A DNA stretch of 64,000 bases from Rhodobacter xanthinilyticus. Its GTDB lineage: Bacteria > Pseudomonadota > Alphaproteobacteria > Rhodobacterales > Rhodobacteraceae. A program made the translations under genes and the position numbers. Shown piece after piece: positions 16,212-24,139 of the stretch. Every line of letters begins with the position of its first letter. Position 1 is the first letter of the stretch. The stretch covers positions 434,001 to 498,000 of the forward strand of contig NZ_CP017781.1 in NCBI RefSeq assembly GCF_001856665.1. The letters are read 5' to 3'. Under the pieces are notes generated by a model that was given only the letters and a program-made list of their open reading frames with translations, did no database searches and had not been told where the DNA came from.

Positions 16212-17026
16212 ACGCCATGTCAGAGGGATATATCACCGCCGACGGCCGCAAGATCGGCGGCACGTTGATGGAGCTGCGCAACATCACCCTGCGCTTTGGC
16301 GGCGTGGTGGCGATCAAGGATATCAGCTTCGACATCCGCGACGGCGAGATCCGCGCGATCATCGGGCCGAACGGCGCGGGGAAATCCTCGATGCTGAACG
16401 TGATCTCGGGCTTCTACACGCCGACCGAGGGGGGCGTCTGGTACAAGGGCTATCAGCGTGGGCCGATGCGCCCCTATCAGGTCGCCCGGATGGGCATCGC
16501 GCGCACCTTCCAGAACATCGCGCTCTTCGACGGGATGTCGGTGCTCGACAATATCATGACCGGGCGGCTGACCTTGATGAAATCGGGGCTCCTGAGCCAG
16601 GCGATGTGGTGGGGCGGCGCCTCGAAGGAGGAAGAGGCGCATCGCGAGAAGGTCGAGAAGATCATCGACTTCCTCGAGATCCAGGCGATCCGCAAGACGC
16701 CGGTGGGGCGGCTGCCCTATGGCCTCAAGAAGCGCGTCGAGCTCGCCCGCGCGCTCGCGGCCGAGCCGAAGATGCTGCTGCTCGATGAGCCGATGGCGGG
16801 GATGAACGTCGAGGAGAAGGAGGACATGTGCCGCTTCATCCTCGATGTGAACGACGAATTCGGCACCACGATCGTGCTGATCGAACATGACATGGGCGTG
16901 GTGATGGATCTGTCGGACCGCGTTGTCGTGATGGATTACGGCAAGAAGATCGGCGACGGCCCGCCCGACGAGATCCGCAACAACCAGGCCGTGATCGACG
17001 CCTATCTGGGGGTCGCCCATGACTGA
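16208..17026 (+). CDS. livG: Branched-chain amino-acid-type ABC ATPase (LivG-like)
   Basis: A 272-residue ATPase of the HAAT family. Walker A is GPNGAGKSS; the signature is the LivG form LPYGLKKRVELARAL instead of LSGGQ; Walker B is MLLLDEPMAGMN, with IEHDMGVV as H-loop. The extra segment between Walker A and signature (about residues 110-150) is typical of LivG. It couples to the permeases encoded downstream and pairs with the LivF-like ATPase at 20598. Although named LivG, transporters of this class with adjacent CoA ligases often carry aromatic or short-chain organic acids, so leucine is not the likely substrate. Confidence 0.9.
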   Translation: MNAMSEGYITADGRKIGGTLMELRNITLRFGGVVAIKDISFDIRDGEIRAIIGPNGAGKSSMLNVISGFYTPTEGGVWYKGYQRGPMRPYQVARMGIARTFQNIALFDGMSVLDNIMTGRLTLMKSGLLSQAMWWGGASKEEEAHREKVEKIIDFLEIQAIRKTPVGRLPYGLKKRVELARALAAEPKMLLLDEPMAGMNVEEKEDMCRFILDVNDEFGTTIVLIEHDMGVVMDLSDRVVVMDYGKKIGDGPPDEIRNNQAVIDAYLGVAHD

Positions 17027-17055
17027 TCTGACCACTGAACCGAAGGGGGGCCGTC

Positions 17056-18042
17056 ATGCCTGATCAACTGCTGTTCGCAATGGAAGTGACGCTCAACGGG
17101 CTGATGGCCGGGGTCATGTATGCGCTCGTCGCGCTGGGCTTCGTGCTGATCTACAAGGCCTCGGGGATCTTCAACTATGCGCAAGGGGTGCTGGCGCTCT
17201 TCGCCGCGCTGACGCTGGTCGGCATCCAGCAAGGCCAGGTGCCCTTCGCCCATCTGATCAATGCGATGACCGGGCTCCATGTCGAGAGCTTCGGCTGGAC
17301 CGTGCCCTCGCTGCTTGCGATCTTGCTGACGCTCGGCGTGATGGTCCTGCTCGCACTCGCGATCGAGAAGCTCGTGCTCAAACACCTCGTCAACCAGCCG
17401 CCGATCATCCTCTTCATGGCGACGATCGGGATGGCCTATTTCCTCGAGGGGTTTGGCGATGTGATGTGGGGCGCCGATATCAAGAAGCTCGATGTCGGCC
17501 TGCCGCAGGGGATCTCGGAGACCGTCGAGGGCCTGACCGACAGCCTCTTCGGCTATGGGTTCTTCATCGACAACCTCGATATCGTGGCGACCGTGGTGGC
17601 GGTGGCGCTGGTGACCGCGCTGACCCTCTTCAGCCAGTATTCCAAACAGGGCCGGGCGCTGCGCGCGGTGGCCGATGACCACCAGGCCGCGCTCTCGGTC
17701 GGGATCTCGCTGCGCTTCATCTGGATCCTCGTGTGGTCCATCGCGGGCTTCGTCGCGCTTGTCGCCGGGATCATGTGGGGCTCGAAATCGGGGGTGCAAT
17801 TCTCGCTCTCGCTGATCGCGCTGAAGGCGCTGCCGGTCTTGATGCTGGGGGGGTTCACCTCGATCCCGGGCGCTATCGTCGGCGGGCTGATCATCGGGGT
17901 GGGCGAGAAACTCTTCGAATTCTTCGCCGGCCCCCTGATCGGCGGCGCAACGGAAAACTGGTTCGCCTATGTGCTGGCGCTCCTGTTCCTCGTGTTCCGT
18001 CCGCAGGGCCTCTTTGGCGAAAAGATCATCGAGCGGGTGTGA
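17056..18042 (+). CDS. livH: Branched-chain amino-acid-type ABC permease (LivH-like)
   Basis: A 328-residue inner-membrane permease with about eight hydrophobic segments. The start GLMAGVMYALVALGFVLIYKASGIFNYAQG is the LivH hallmark, and GRALRAVADDHQAALSVGI is the cytoplasmic EAA-like loop. It begins 29 bases after livG. A 14-codon reading frame (17019-17063) bridges the two genes and may couple their translation. It works with the LivM-like protein at 18100. Confidence 0.92.
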   Translation: MPDQLLFAMEVTLNGLMAGVMYALVALGFVLIYKASGIFNYAQGVLALFAALTLVGIQQGQVPFAHLINAMTGLHVESFGWTVPSLLAILLTLGVMVLLALAIEKLVLKHLVNQPPIILFMATIGMAYFLEGFGDVMWGADIKKLDVGLPQGISETVEGLTDSLFGYGFFIDNLDIVATVVAVALVTALTLFSQYSKQGRALRAVADDHQAALSVGISLRFIWILVWSIAGFVALVAGIMWGSKSGVQFSLSLIALKALPVLMLGGFTSIPGAIVGGLIIGVGEKLFEFFAGPLIGGATENWFAYVLALLFLVFRPQGLFGEKIIERV

Positions 18043-18099
18043 GCATGAACGTTCAATTCAATCTGGCCCACGGGCCGCAGACGACGGGGAGCTGAGCGG

Positions 18100-19176
18100 A
18101 TGTTCTATCGTGAGGCAGGTGATTTCAAGACCAGCTACCGGGAGGATAACCAGACCTTCCCGATCAAGTTCGACCGGCTGCGCTTTTATGCGGTGCTCGC
18201 CGTGGCCTATGGGGTGATCCCGCTCCTGATCAATGATTACTGGGCGAATGCGGTCTTCGTGCCGTTCCTGATCTATGCGATCGCGGCGATCGGGCTCAAT
18301 ATCCTGGTGGGCTACGCGGGGCAGGTCTCGCTCGGCACCGGCGGGTTCATGGCGGTGGGCGCTTACGCCGTCTACAAGCTGATGACCGCCTTCCCCGAGG
18401 TCTCGGTCTTCATCCATGTGCTGATCGCGGGCGGCATCACGGCGGCGGTCGGCGTGCTCTTCGGGCTGCCCTCGCTGCGCATCAAGGGCTTCTACCTCGC
18501 GGTGGCGACGCTCGCGGCGCAGTTCTTCCTGGTGTGGCTCTTCAACAAGGTGCCGTGGTTTTACAACTATTCGGCGTCCGGGCAGATCAACGCCCCCGAC
18601 CGCACGATCTTCGGCGTCTTCGTCACCGGCGCGCAGACCTCGGCGATGGCGAAATACATGTTCTGCCTCGTGATGCTGACGATCGTGGCCGTGGTGGCGC
18701 GCAACCTCACCCGCGGCACGGTCGGGCGCAAATGGATGGCGATCCGCGATATGGACATCGCCGCCGAGATCATCGGGGTGAACCCGCTCTCGGCCAAGAT
18801 CACGGCTTTCGCGGTCTCGTCCTTCTTCATCGGCATCGCGGGCGCGCTCTTCTTCGCGGTCTATCTCGGCGCGGCCGAGGTGGGCGAGGCCTTCGGCATC
18901 CAGAAGTCCTTCCTGATCCTCTTCATGGTGATCATCGGGGGCCTCGGCTCGATCTTCGGCTCCTTCGCGGGGGCGGCGTTCCTGGTGCTTCTGCCGGTGC
19001 TTCTGAAGAACCTTCTCGTCGGCACGCTCGGCTGGCCGACCGACCTTGCCGCCCATATCGAGCTGATGATCGTGGGCGCGCTCATCGTGATCTTCCTGAT
19101 CGCCGAACCGCATGGGCTCGCGCAGCTGTGGCGTGTGGCGAAGGAGAAGCTGCGGCTCTGGCCCTTCCCGCATTGA
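18100..19176 (+). CDS. livM: Branched-chain amino-acid-type ABC permease (LivM-like)
   Basis: A 358-residue inner-membrane permease with about nine to ten hydrophobic segments. GLNILVGYAGQVSLGTGGF is the LivM signature; GRKWMAIRDMDIAAEIIGV is the ATPase coupling loop. It carries a roughly 35-residue hydrophilic N-terminal extension before the first membrane segment, longer than in E. coli LivM. ATG at 18100 lies 57 bases after livH; the gap contains a 16-codon reading frame at 18045-18095. Confidence 0.92.
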   Translation: MFYREAGDFKTSYREDNQTFPIKFDRLRFYAVLAVAYGVIPLLINDYWANAVFVPFLIYAIAAIGLNILVGYAGQVSLGTGGFMAVGAYAVYKLMTAFPEVSVFIHVLIAGGITAAVGVLFGLPSLRIKGFYLAVATLAAQFFLVWLFNKVPWFYNYSASGQINAPDRTIFGVFVTGAQTSAMAKYMFCLVMLTIVAVVARNLTRGTVGRKWMAIRDMDIAAEIIGVNPLSAKITAFAVSSFFIGIAGALFFAVYLGAAEVGEAFGIQKSFLILFMVIIGGLGSIFGSFAGAAFLVLLPVLLKNLLVGTLGWPTDLAAHIELMIVGALIVIFLIAEPHGLAQLWRVAKEKLRLWPFPH

Positions 19177-19254
19177 GCGGGGCGGGCACCCTTTCGACAG
19201 ACCGGGCAACCGGCCAAACCTGAAAATCCGAATACGTTCTGGGAGGATAAACGT

Positions 19255-20541
19255 ATGAAGACCACCTTCGCCGCGCTTGCGGCCGCGGCCATCGCCGCAA
19301 CCTCGACCCCGGCTTTCGCCGATCTGGTCGTGCCGAACCTGAGCTATCGCACCGGGCCCTATGCCGCCAACGGCATCCCCTATGCCGACGGGTTCAACGA
19401 TTACTTCACGCTCCTGAACGAGCGCGATGGCGGCATCGGCGGCGAGAAGATCGTCGTGCCGGAATGCGAGACCGCCTATAACACCGAGAAGGGCGTCGAA
19501 TGTTACGAGAGCACCAAGGGTCAGGGCGCGCTCGCCTATAACCCGCTCTCGACCGGCATCACCTATCAGCTGATCCCGAAGGTCACCGCCGACAAGCATG
19601 TGCTCTACACCCCGGGCTACGGGCGCACCTCGGCGGCGAACGGCAAGGTCTTCGAATGGGTCTTCAACTACCCGGCGAACTACTGGGACGGCGCCTCGGT
19701 CGCGATCAAATATCTGCTCGATCAGAACGGCGGCGATCTGAACGGCAAGAAGGTCGCGCTGGTGTTCCACAACTCCGCCTATGGCAAGGAGCCGATCCGC
19801 ACCCTCGAGGAGCTCTCGAAGAAACACGGCTTCACGCTCTCGACGATCCCCGTCGACAGCCCCGGCCAGGAGCAGAAATCGCAGTGGCTGCAAATCCGCC
19901 GCGACAAGCCCGATTACGTCATCATGTATGGCTGGGGCGTGATGAACCAGGTCGCCATCCAGGAAGCCGTGAACATCAAGTTCCCGATGGAGAATTTCAT
20001 CGGCATCTGGTGGTCGGGCTCGGAGAATGACGTGGGCCCGGCGGGCGCGGGCGCGAACGGCTACAAGTCGATCTCGTTCCACGGCGTCGGCGCCGAATAC
20101 CCGGTCTATCAGGATCTGAAGAAATACGTCTTCGACGCGGGCAAATCGACGGGCGCGGCCGATGAGCTCGGCTCGGTGCTCTACTCGCGCGGCATGTATG
20201 CGGCGATGATCATCTCCGAGGCGATCCGCGAGGCGCAGGCGCGCGCGGGCCATGCGGCGGTCACCCCCGAGGAGGTGCGCGAGGGCTTCGAGAACCTCAA
20301 CCTCACCGAAGCGCGGCTGACCGAGCTCGGCCTGCCGAACTTCGCCCAGCCGATCGCGGCGAGCTGCGCCGACCATGGCGGCCCGGGCTCGGCGATGATC
20401 CTGCAATGGGATGCGGGCGCCAAGACCTGGGGCGCGGTCTCCGACTGGATCACCGCCGATGCCGATGTGGTCGACCCGCTGATCGCCGAGGATTCCGCGG
20501 CCTTCGCCAAGGAATCGGGCATCACCGAGCGCTGCAACTAA
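19255..20541 (+). CDS. HAAT-type ABC substrate-binding protein
   Basis: A 428-residue periplasmic protein with a signal peptide ending in STPAFA (cleavage near residue 22). The mature part follows the Peripla_BP_6/LivJ fold: ALAYNPLSTGITYQLIPK, then YGWGVMNQVAIQEAVN and GTTSAAN-like segments in the hinge. Cysteines in VPECETAYN and GVECYES may form a disulphide. Length is greater than LivJ (about 370), as in aromatic-acid or amide binding relatives. GGGAGGA lies upstream of the ATG. It determines the ligand of the transporter; the ligand is unknown. Confidence 0.9.
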   Translation: MKTTFAALAAAAIAATSTPAFADLVVPNLSYRTGPYAANGIPYADGFNDYFTLLNERDGGIGGEKIVVPECETAYNTEKGVECYESTKGQGALAYNPLSTGITYQLIPKVTADKHVLYTPGYGRTSAANGKVFEWVFNYPANYWDGASVAIKYLLDQNGGDLNGKKVALVFHNSAYGKEPIRTLEELSKKHGFTLSTIPVDSPGQEQKSQWLQIRRDKPDYVIMYGWGVMNQVAIQEAVNIKFPMENFIGIWWSGSENDVGPAGAGANGYKSISFHGVGAEYPVYQDLKKYVFDAGKSTGAADELGSVLYSRGMYAAMIISEAIREAQARAGHAAVTPEEVREGFENLNLTEARLTELGLPNFAQPIAASCADHGGPGSAMILQWDAGAKTWGAVSDWITADADVVDPLIAEDSAAFAKESGITERCN

Positions 20542-20597
20542 GCCGATCTCCCCGGCCGCCCGCAACGCGGCCGGGGACCACCCCGAGGGAGACCATC

Positions 20598-21419
20598 ATG
20601 CTCGACGCCGCCAAGACCGAGACCCTGCTCGAAGTGAACAACATCGAGGTGATCTACAACCACGTCATCCTGGTGCTCAAAGGCGTCAGCCTGAGCGTGC
20701 CCAAGGGCGGCATCACCGCGCTTCTGGGCGGCAATGGCGCGGGCAAGACCACCACGCTGAAAGCCGTCTCGAACCTGCTCAAATCCGAACGCGGCGAGGT
20801 CACCAAGGGCTCGATCCTCTACCGCGGCGAGCGCGTGCAGGACATGGCGCCCGCCGATCTCGTGCGCAAGGGCGTGATCCAGGTGATGGAGGGGCGGCAT
20901 TGCTTCGAACATCTCACCGTCGAGGACAACCTGCTCACCGGCGCCTATACCCGCACCGATGGCCGCGCCGCGATCGCCCGCGATCTCGAGATGGTCTACA
21001 GCTATTTCCCCCGCCTCAAGGAGCGCCGCAAGAGCCAGGCCGGCTATACTTCGGGCGGCGAGCAACAGATGGTCGCGATGGGCCGCGCGCTGATGAGCCG
21101 CCCCGAGACGATCTTGCTCGACGAGCCCTCGATGGGCCTCGCGCCGCAGCTCGTCGAGCAGATCTTCGAGATCGTGAAAGCGGTGAACGAGGGCGAGGGC
21201 GTGACCTTCCTGCTCGCCGAGCAAAACACCAACGTCGCGCTGCGCTACGCCCATTACGGCTATATCCTCGAGAGCGGCCGCGTGGTGATGGATGGCCCGG
21301 CGCAGGCGCTGCGCGAGAACCCCGACGTCAAGGAATTCTACCTCGGCATGTCCGACGACGGCCGCAAGAGCTTCCGCGATGTGCGCAGCTACCGCCGCCG
21401 CAAGCGCTGGCTCGCCTGA
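20598..21419 (+). CDS. livF: Branched-chain amino-acid-type ABC ATPase (LivF-like)
   Basis: A 273-residue ATPase, second of the heterodimeric HAAT pair. Walker A is GGNGAGKTT, the signature is TSGGEQQMVAMGRAL, Walker B is TILLDEPSMGLAPQ and the H-loop equivalent is LAEQNTN, as in LivF. The arginine-rich tail (SYRRRKRWLA) is longer than in E. coli LivF. ATG at 20598 has GAGGGAG upstream; in-frame codons before it belong to the preceding intergenic region. The 71-base gap to the next ligase gene contains a small CTGCGC...GCGCAG hairpin. Confidence 0.9.
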   Translation: MLDAAKTETLLEVNNIEVIYNHVILVLKGVSLSVPKGGITALLGGNGAGKTTTLKAVSNLLKSERGEVTKGSILYRGERVQDMAPADLVRKGVIQVMEGRHCFEHLTVEDNLLTGAYTRTDGRAAIARDLEMVYSYFPRLKERRKSQAGYTSGGEQQMVAMGRALMSRPETILLDEPSMGLAPQLVEQIFEIVKAVNEGEGVTFLLAEQNTNVALRYAHYGYILESGRVVMDGPAQALRENPDVKEFYLGMSDDGRKSFRDVRSYRRRKRWLA

Positions 21420-21490
21420 TCCAACCCGTTGAAACGAAAAGATTGCTGCGCAGCATTTTCGCGCAGCCCGCTGCAAGGATGAGGGCCCGG

Positions 21491-22711
21491 ATGAGCCGCT
21501 ACTATGACAGTCTCGAAACCCGCTCCGCCGATGAGCGCGCGGCCGCGCTCTCCCGGGTGTTGCCCGAGGTGCTCGCGCGGGCGCTCAGCACCCCGGGGCT
21601 CGCGGCGCATCTGGGCGCTCTCGATCCGGCCACGGTGACCTCGGCCGAGGCGCTGGCGAAACTGCCGGTGCTGCGCAAATCCGATCTGAGCGCGGCGCAG
21701 AAAACCGCCTCGCCCTTTGGCGGCATGACGGTGAAACCCGCCGCCGCCTTCGCCCATATCTTCCAGAGCCCCGGCCCGATCTACGAGCCGGGCGAGATGC
21801 GCCATGACTGGTGGCGGATGGGCCGCTTCCTGCATGCCTGCGGGGTGGGGCAGGGCGATATCGTGCAGAACTGCTTCGGCTATCACCTCACCCCCGCGGG
21901 GATGATCTTCGAGAGCGGCGCGCGCGCGGTGGGCGCGGCCGTCCTGCCCGCAGGCACCGGCCAGACCGAGCTTCAGGTCCGCGCCGCGGTCGATATCGGC
22001 ACCACCGTCTATTCCGGCACCCCCGATTATCTGAAGGTGATCCTCGACAAGGCCCATGAGATGGGCGAACGCCTCGCGATCACCCGCGCCGCGGTCGGCG
22101 GCGGCGCGCTCTTCCCGAGCCTGCGCGCCGAATATGCCGAGCGCGGCATCACCTGCCTGCAATGCTACGCCACCGCCGATCTGGGCAATATCGCCTACGA
22201 AACGGAGGCGATGGAGGGGATGATCCTCGACGAGGGCGTGATCGTCGAGATCGTCCGCCCCGGCACCGGCGACCCGGTCCCCGATGGCGAGGTCGGCGAG
22301 GTCGTGGTGACCACGCTCAACCCCGATTACCCGCTGGTGCGCTTCGCCACCGGCGATCTGAGCGCGATCCTGCCCGGCGAGAGCCCCTGCGGGCGCACCA
22401 ACCGGCGCATCAAGGGCTGGATGGGCCGCGCCGATCAGACCACCAAGATCAAGGGCATGTTCGTGCGCCCCGAACAGGTCGCAGCCTTCGTCGCCGCCCA
22501 CCCCGAGGTCACCCGCGCCCGCGTCATCGCCACCCGCGAGGGCGAGATGGATGCGATGACCGTGCGCATCGAGACCGAGGCCGACGCGCCTGCGCGCTAC
22601 GCCGCCGGCATCGTCTCGGCGCTCAAACTGAAGGGCACGATCGAACTGGTGCCACCCGGCTCGCTGCCCAATGACGGCAAGGTCATCGACGATCTGCGCA
22701 AATACGACTGA
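21491..22711 (+). CDS. Phenylacetate-CoA ligase-like (PaaK-family) protein
   Basis: A 406-residue adenylate-forming enzyme of the PaaK family. Recognisable parts are GDIVQNCFGYHLTPAGMIFESGA, AVDIGTTVYSGTPDYL and the C-terminal hinge IKGWMGRADQTTKIKGMFV followed by the small PaaK C-domain. The canonical ATP P-loop SGTTGKP is not present: the equivalent place reads FQSPGPIYEPGE. This marks a divergent subfamily whose activity may differ from phenylacetate activation. ATG at 21491 is chosen (GAGGG about 9 bases upstream); ATG at 21479 is possible. It is the last gene of the ligase/transport operon and probably processes the imported acid. Confidence 0.85.
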   Translation: MSRYYDSLETRSADERAAALSRVLPEVLARALSTPGLAAHLGALDPATVTSAEALAKLPVLRKSDLSAAQKTASPFGGMTVKPAAAFAHIFQSPGPIYEPGEMRHDWWRMGRFLHACGVGQGDIVQNCFGYHLTPAGMIFESGARAVGAAVLPAGTGQTELQVRAAVDIGTTVYSGTPDYLKVILDKAHEMGERLAITRAAVGGGALFPSLRAEYAERGITCLQCYATADLGNIAYETEAMEGMILDEGVIVEIVRPGTGDPVPDGEVGEVVVTTLNPDYPLVRFATGDLSAILPGESPCGRTNRRIKGWMGRADQTTKIKGMFVRPEQVAAFVAAHPEVTRARVIATREGEMDAMTVRIETEADAPARYAAGIVSALKLKGTIELVPPGSLPNDGKVIDDLRKYD

Positions 22712-22785
22712 TTTCAACGATGTGAAAATATCCCGGGGGAGGCCGAGGCTCTGCCTCGGCCCGGGGGCAGAGCCCCCCTTCCGGC
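22712..22785. repeat. Half copy C of the palindromic repeat plus GC-rich hairpin
   Basis: TTTCAACGATGTGAAAATATCCCGGG at 22712-22737 matches one arm of the repeat family (CATCGTTGAAA variant). The other arm is absent, as if coding sequence replaced it. It is followed by GGCCGAGG...CCTCGGCC and CGGGGGCAG...inverted GC-rich sequence that could fold as the operon's 3' hairpin. Confidence 0.6.
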
Positions 22786-22793
22786 AAAAGGAA

Positions 22794-22824
22794 AAGGCCG
22801 CGCGGGTTTCCCCAGCGCGGCCTT
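22794..22824 (-). terminator. Intrinsic terminator downstream of rpmJ
   Basis: On the minus strand AAGGCCGCGC pairs with GCGCGGCCTT around an 11-base loop and is followed by TTCCTTTTG. It lies 22 bases after the rpmJ stop. Confidence 0.75.
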
Positions 22825-22845
22825 GAAATCCGTGGCTCGAGTGCC

Positions 22846-22971
22846 TCAGCCCTGACGGGCCTTGAAGCGCTTCTGCGTCTTGTTGATCACATAGACGCGG
22901 CCCTTGCGGCGCACGATCTGGCAATCGCGATGACGCTGCTTGAGCGAGCGGAGCGAGTTACGAACCTTCAT
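22846..22971 (-). CDS. rpmJ: 50S ribosomal protein L36
   Basis: A 41-residue ribosomal protein, too short for usual gene cut-offs but clear: it begins [18 protein letters not shown] and ends [14 protein letters not shown], the alphaproteobacterial L36 form. It binds 23S rRNA in the large subunit. GGAGATG lies about 6 bases before the ATG on the minus strand. It is 65 bases downstream of tRNA-Val and ends before a good terminator, so tRNA and rpmJ may share a transcript. Confidence 0.97.
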   Translation of the reverse strand: MKVRNSLRSLKQRHRDCQIVRRKGRVYVINKTQKRFKARQG

Positions 22972-23035
22972 AGGTCATCTCCTTTTCGCGGCGCGCGTGC
23001 GCCTTGAGCTTTTACCCCCTTGCGGGAGCGGTGAA

Positions 23036-23110
23036 TGGTGGGCGGTACTGGGATCGAACCAGTGGCCACTACGATGTCAACGTAGTGCTCTACCGCTGAG
23101 CTAACCGCCC
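23036..23110 (-). tRNA. tRNA-Val (GAC), CCA encoded
   Basis: The minus strand folds as a 72-base tRNA plus encoded CCA: acceptor GGGCGGT/ACCGCCC, D arm GCTC...GAGC, anticodon arm CTACG-TTGACAT-CGTAG with anticodon GAC, and T arm ACTGG-TTCGATC-CCAGT. All stems are fully paired. GAC reads GUC/GUU valine codons. Confidence 0.97.
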
Positions 23111-23183
23111 ACATCCTCGGTGATTCTCGCCTCTCGTCTCTTCCCGAAAGAAAAGACGCGGGAGAACCGCGTCGGTGAGCGGG

Positions 23184-23212
23184 TCTATAAGCAGAGTCGG
23201 CGGCGCATGCAA
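23184..23212 (-). promoter_or_regulatory. Sigma-70 promoter for tRNA-Val
   Basis: On the minus strand TTGCAT (23212-23207) and TATAGA (23189-23184) are separated by exactly 17 bases. Transcription would start near 23177, giving a leader of about 67 bases before the tRNA at 23110. Confidence 0.7.
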
Positions 23213-23269
23213 GAGGGTTTTGGAGAGAAATCAAATCGGTGTAGTCTGGGGGCGAAAATCGGAGAGACA

Positions 23270-24139
23270 ATGCCCGCAGCCCTGACCGAGACCCCGGCCT
23301 ATCGCCTCTGGCGCCCCGCGCCTGCGCAAAGCGCGGTGGTCTTCGCCTCGCCCCATTCCGGGCGCGATTATCCGGCCGCATTGCGCGCGCGCACGGCGCT
23401 CTCGCCCGAATCGCTGCGCTCCTCCGAGGATGCTTATGTCGACCGCCTCCTCGAGACCGCGCCCGGGGTCGGCGCGGCGCTGATCGCGGCGCGGCTGCCG
23501 CGCGCCTGGGTCGATCTCAACCGCGCGCCCGATGAGCTCGACCCGGCGCTGATCGAGGATCTCGGCCGCCGTGCGGGCAGCGGGCCGCGCGTCGCGGCGG
23601 GGCTGGGGGTGATTCCCCGCGTGGTCTCGGGCAGCCGCGCGATCTATTCGGGCAAGATCGGTCTCGCCGATGCCGAGGCGCGCCTCGCCGAGGCCTGGCG
23701 CCCCTATCACGACGCACTCGGCGCGCTCCTCGAGGAAACCCGCGCGCGCTTTGGCCGGGCGATTCTCCTCGACATGCATTCGATGCCCTCCGAGGCGATC
23801 GAGCCGGGCCCGCGCGGCGCCCCCGAGATCGTGCTGGGCGACCGCTACGGCGCCTCGGCGCGCGCGGCCACCGTCGCCGCCATCGAGGAGGTCTTCACCG
23901 GGCTCGGGCTGCGGGTGGCGCGCAACGCCCCCTTCGCGGGCGCCTATATCGCCGCGCGCTACGGCCGCCCCGCCGAGGGGATCGAGGTCGTGCAGGTCGA
24001 AATCTCGCGCGCGCTCTACCTCGATGAAGCGACCGTGCGCCCCGGGCTGCGCTTTGGCCCCTTCGCGGCGCTGATGGCCCGCGCGGTGGCGAGCCTTGCC
24101 GCGATCGGCGCCGAGGGGGGGCGCCTCGCGGCCGAGTGA
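23270..24139 (+). CDS. N-formylglutamate amidohydrolase family protein
   Basis: A 289-residue zinc-dependent hydrolase of the FGase family, which releases formate from N-formylglutamate in histidine degradation or acts on similar N-acyl amino acids. VFASPHSGRDYP near the N terminus and ILLDMHSMPSE hold histidines expected to bind zinc; VQVEISRALYLDE is the conserved C-terminal block. ATG at 23270 has GGAGAG upstream; longer reading would run into the tRNA promoter. No hut genes are nearby, so N-formylglutamate is a family-level guess. Its TGA is directly followed by the complementary TCA stop of dinB. Confidence 0.87.
   Translation: MPAALTETPAYRLWRPAPAQSAVVFASPHSGRDYPAALRARTALSPESLRSSEDAYVDRLLETAPGVGAALIAARLPRAWVDLNRAPDELDPALIEDLGRRAGSGPRVAAGLGVIPRVVSGSRAIYSGKIGLADAEARLAEAWRPYHDALGALLEETRARFGRAILLDMHSMPSEAIEPGPRGAPEIVLGDRYGASARAATVAAIEEVFTGLGLRVARNAPFAGAYIAARYGRPAEGIEVVQVEISRALYLDEATVRPGLRFGPFAALMARAVASLAAIGAEGGRLAAE

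Noticed and set aside
18058-20565. Open frame of over 800 codons antisense to livM and the binding protein
   Set aside because: Covers two well-supported genes on the other strand; no recognisable domain.
22968-23381. Minus-strand open frame across the tRNA
   Set aside because: It runs through a perfect tRNA-Val and its promoter; no protein-like content.
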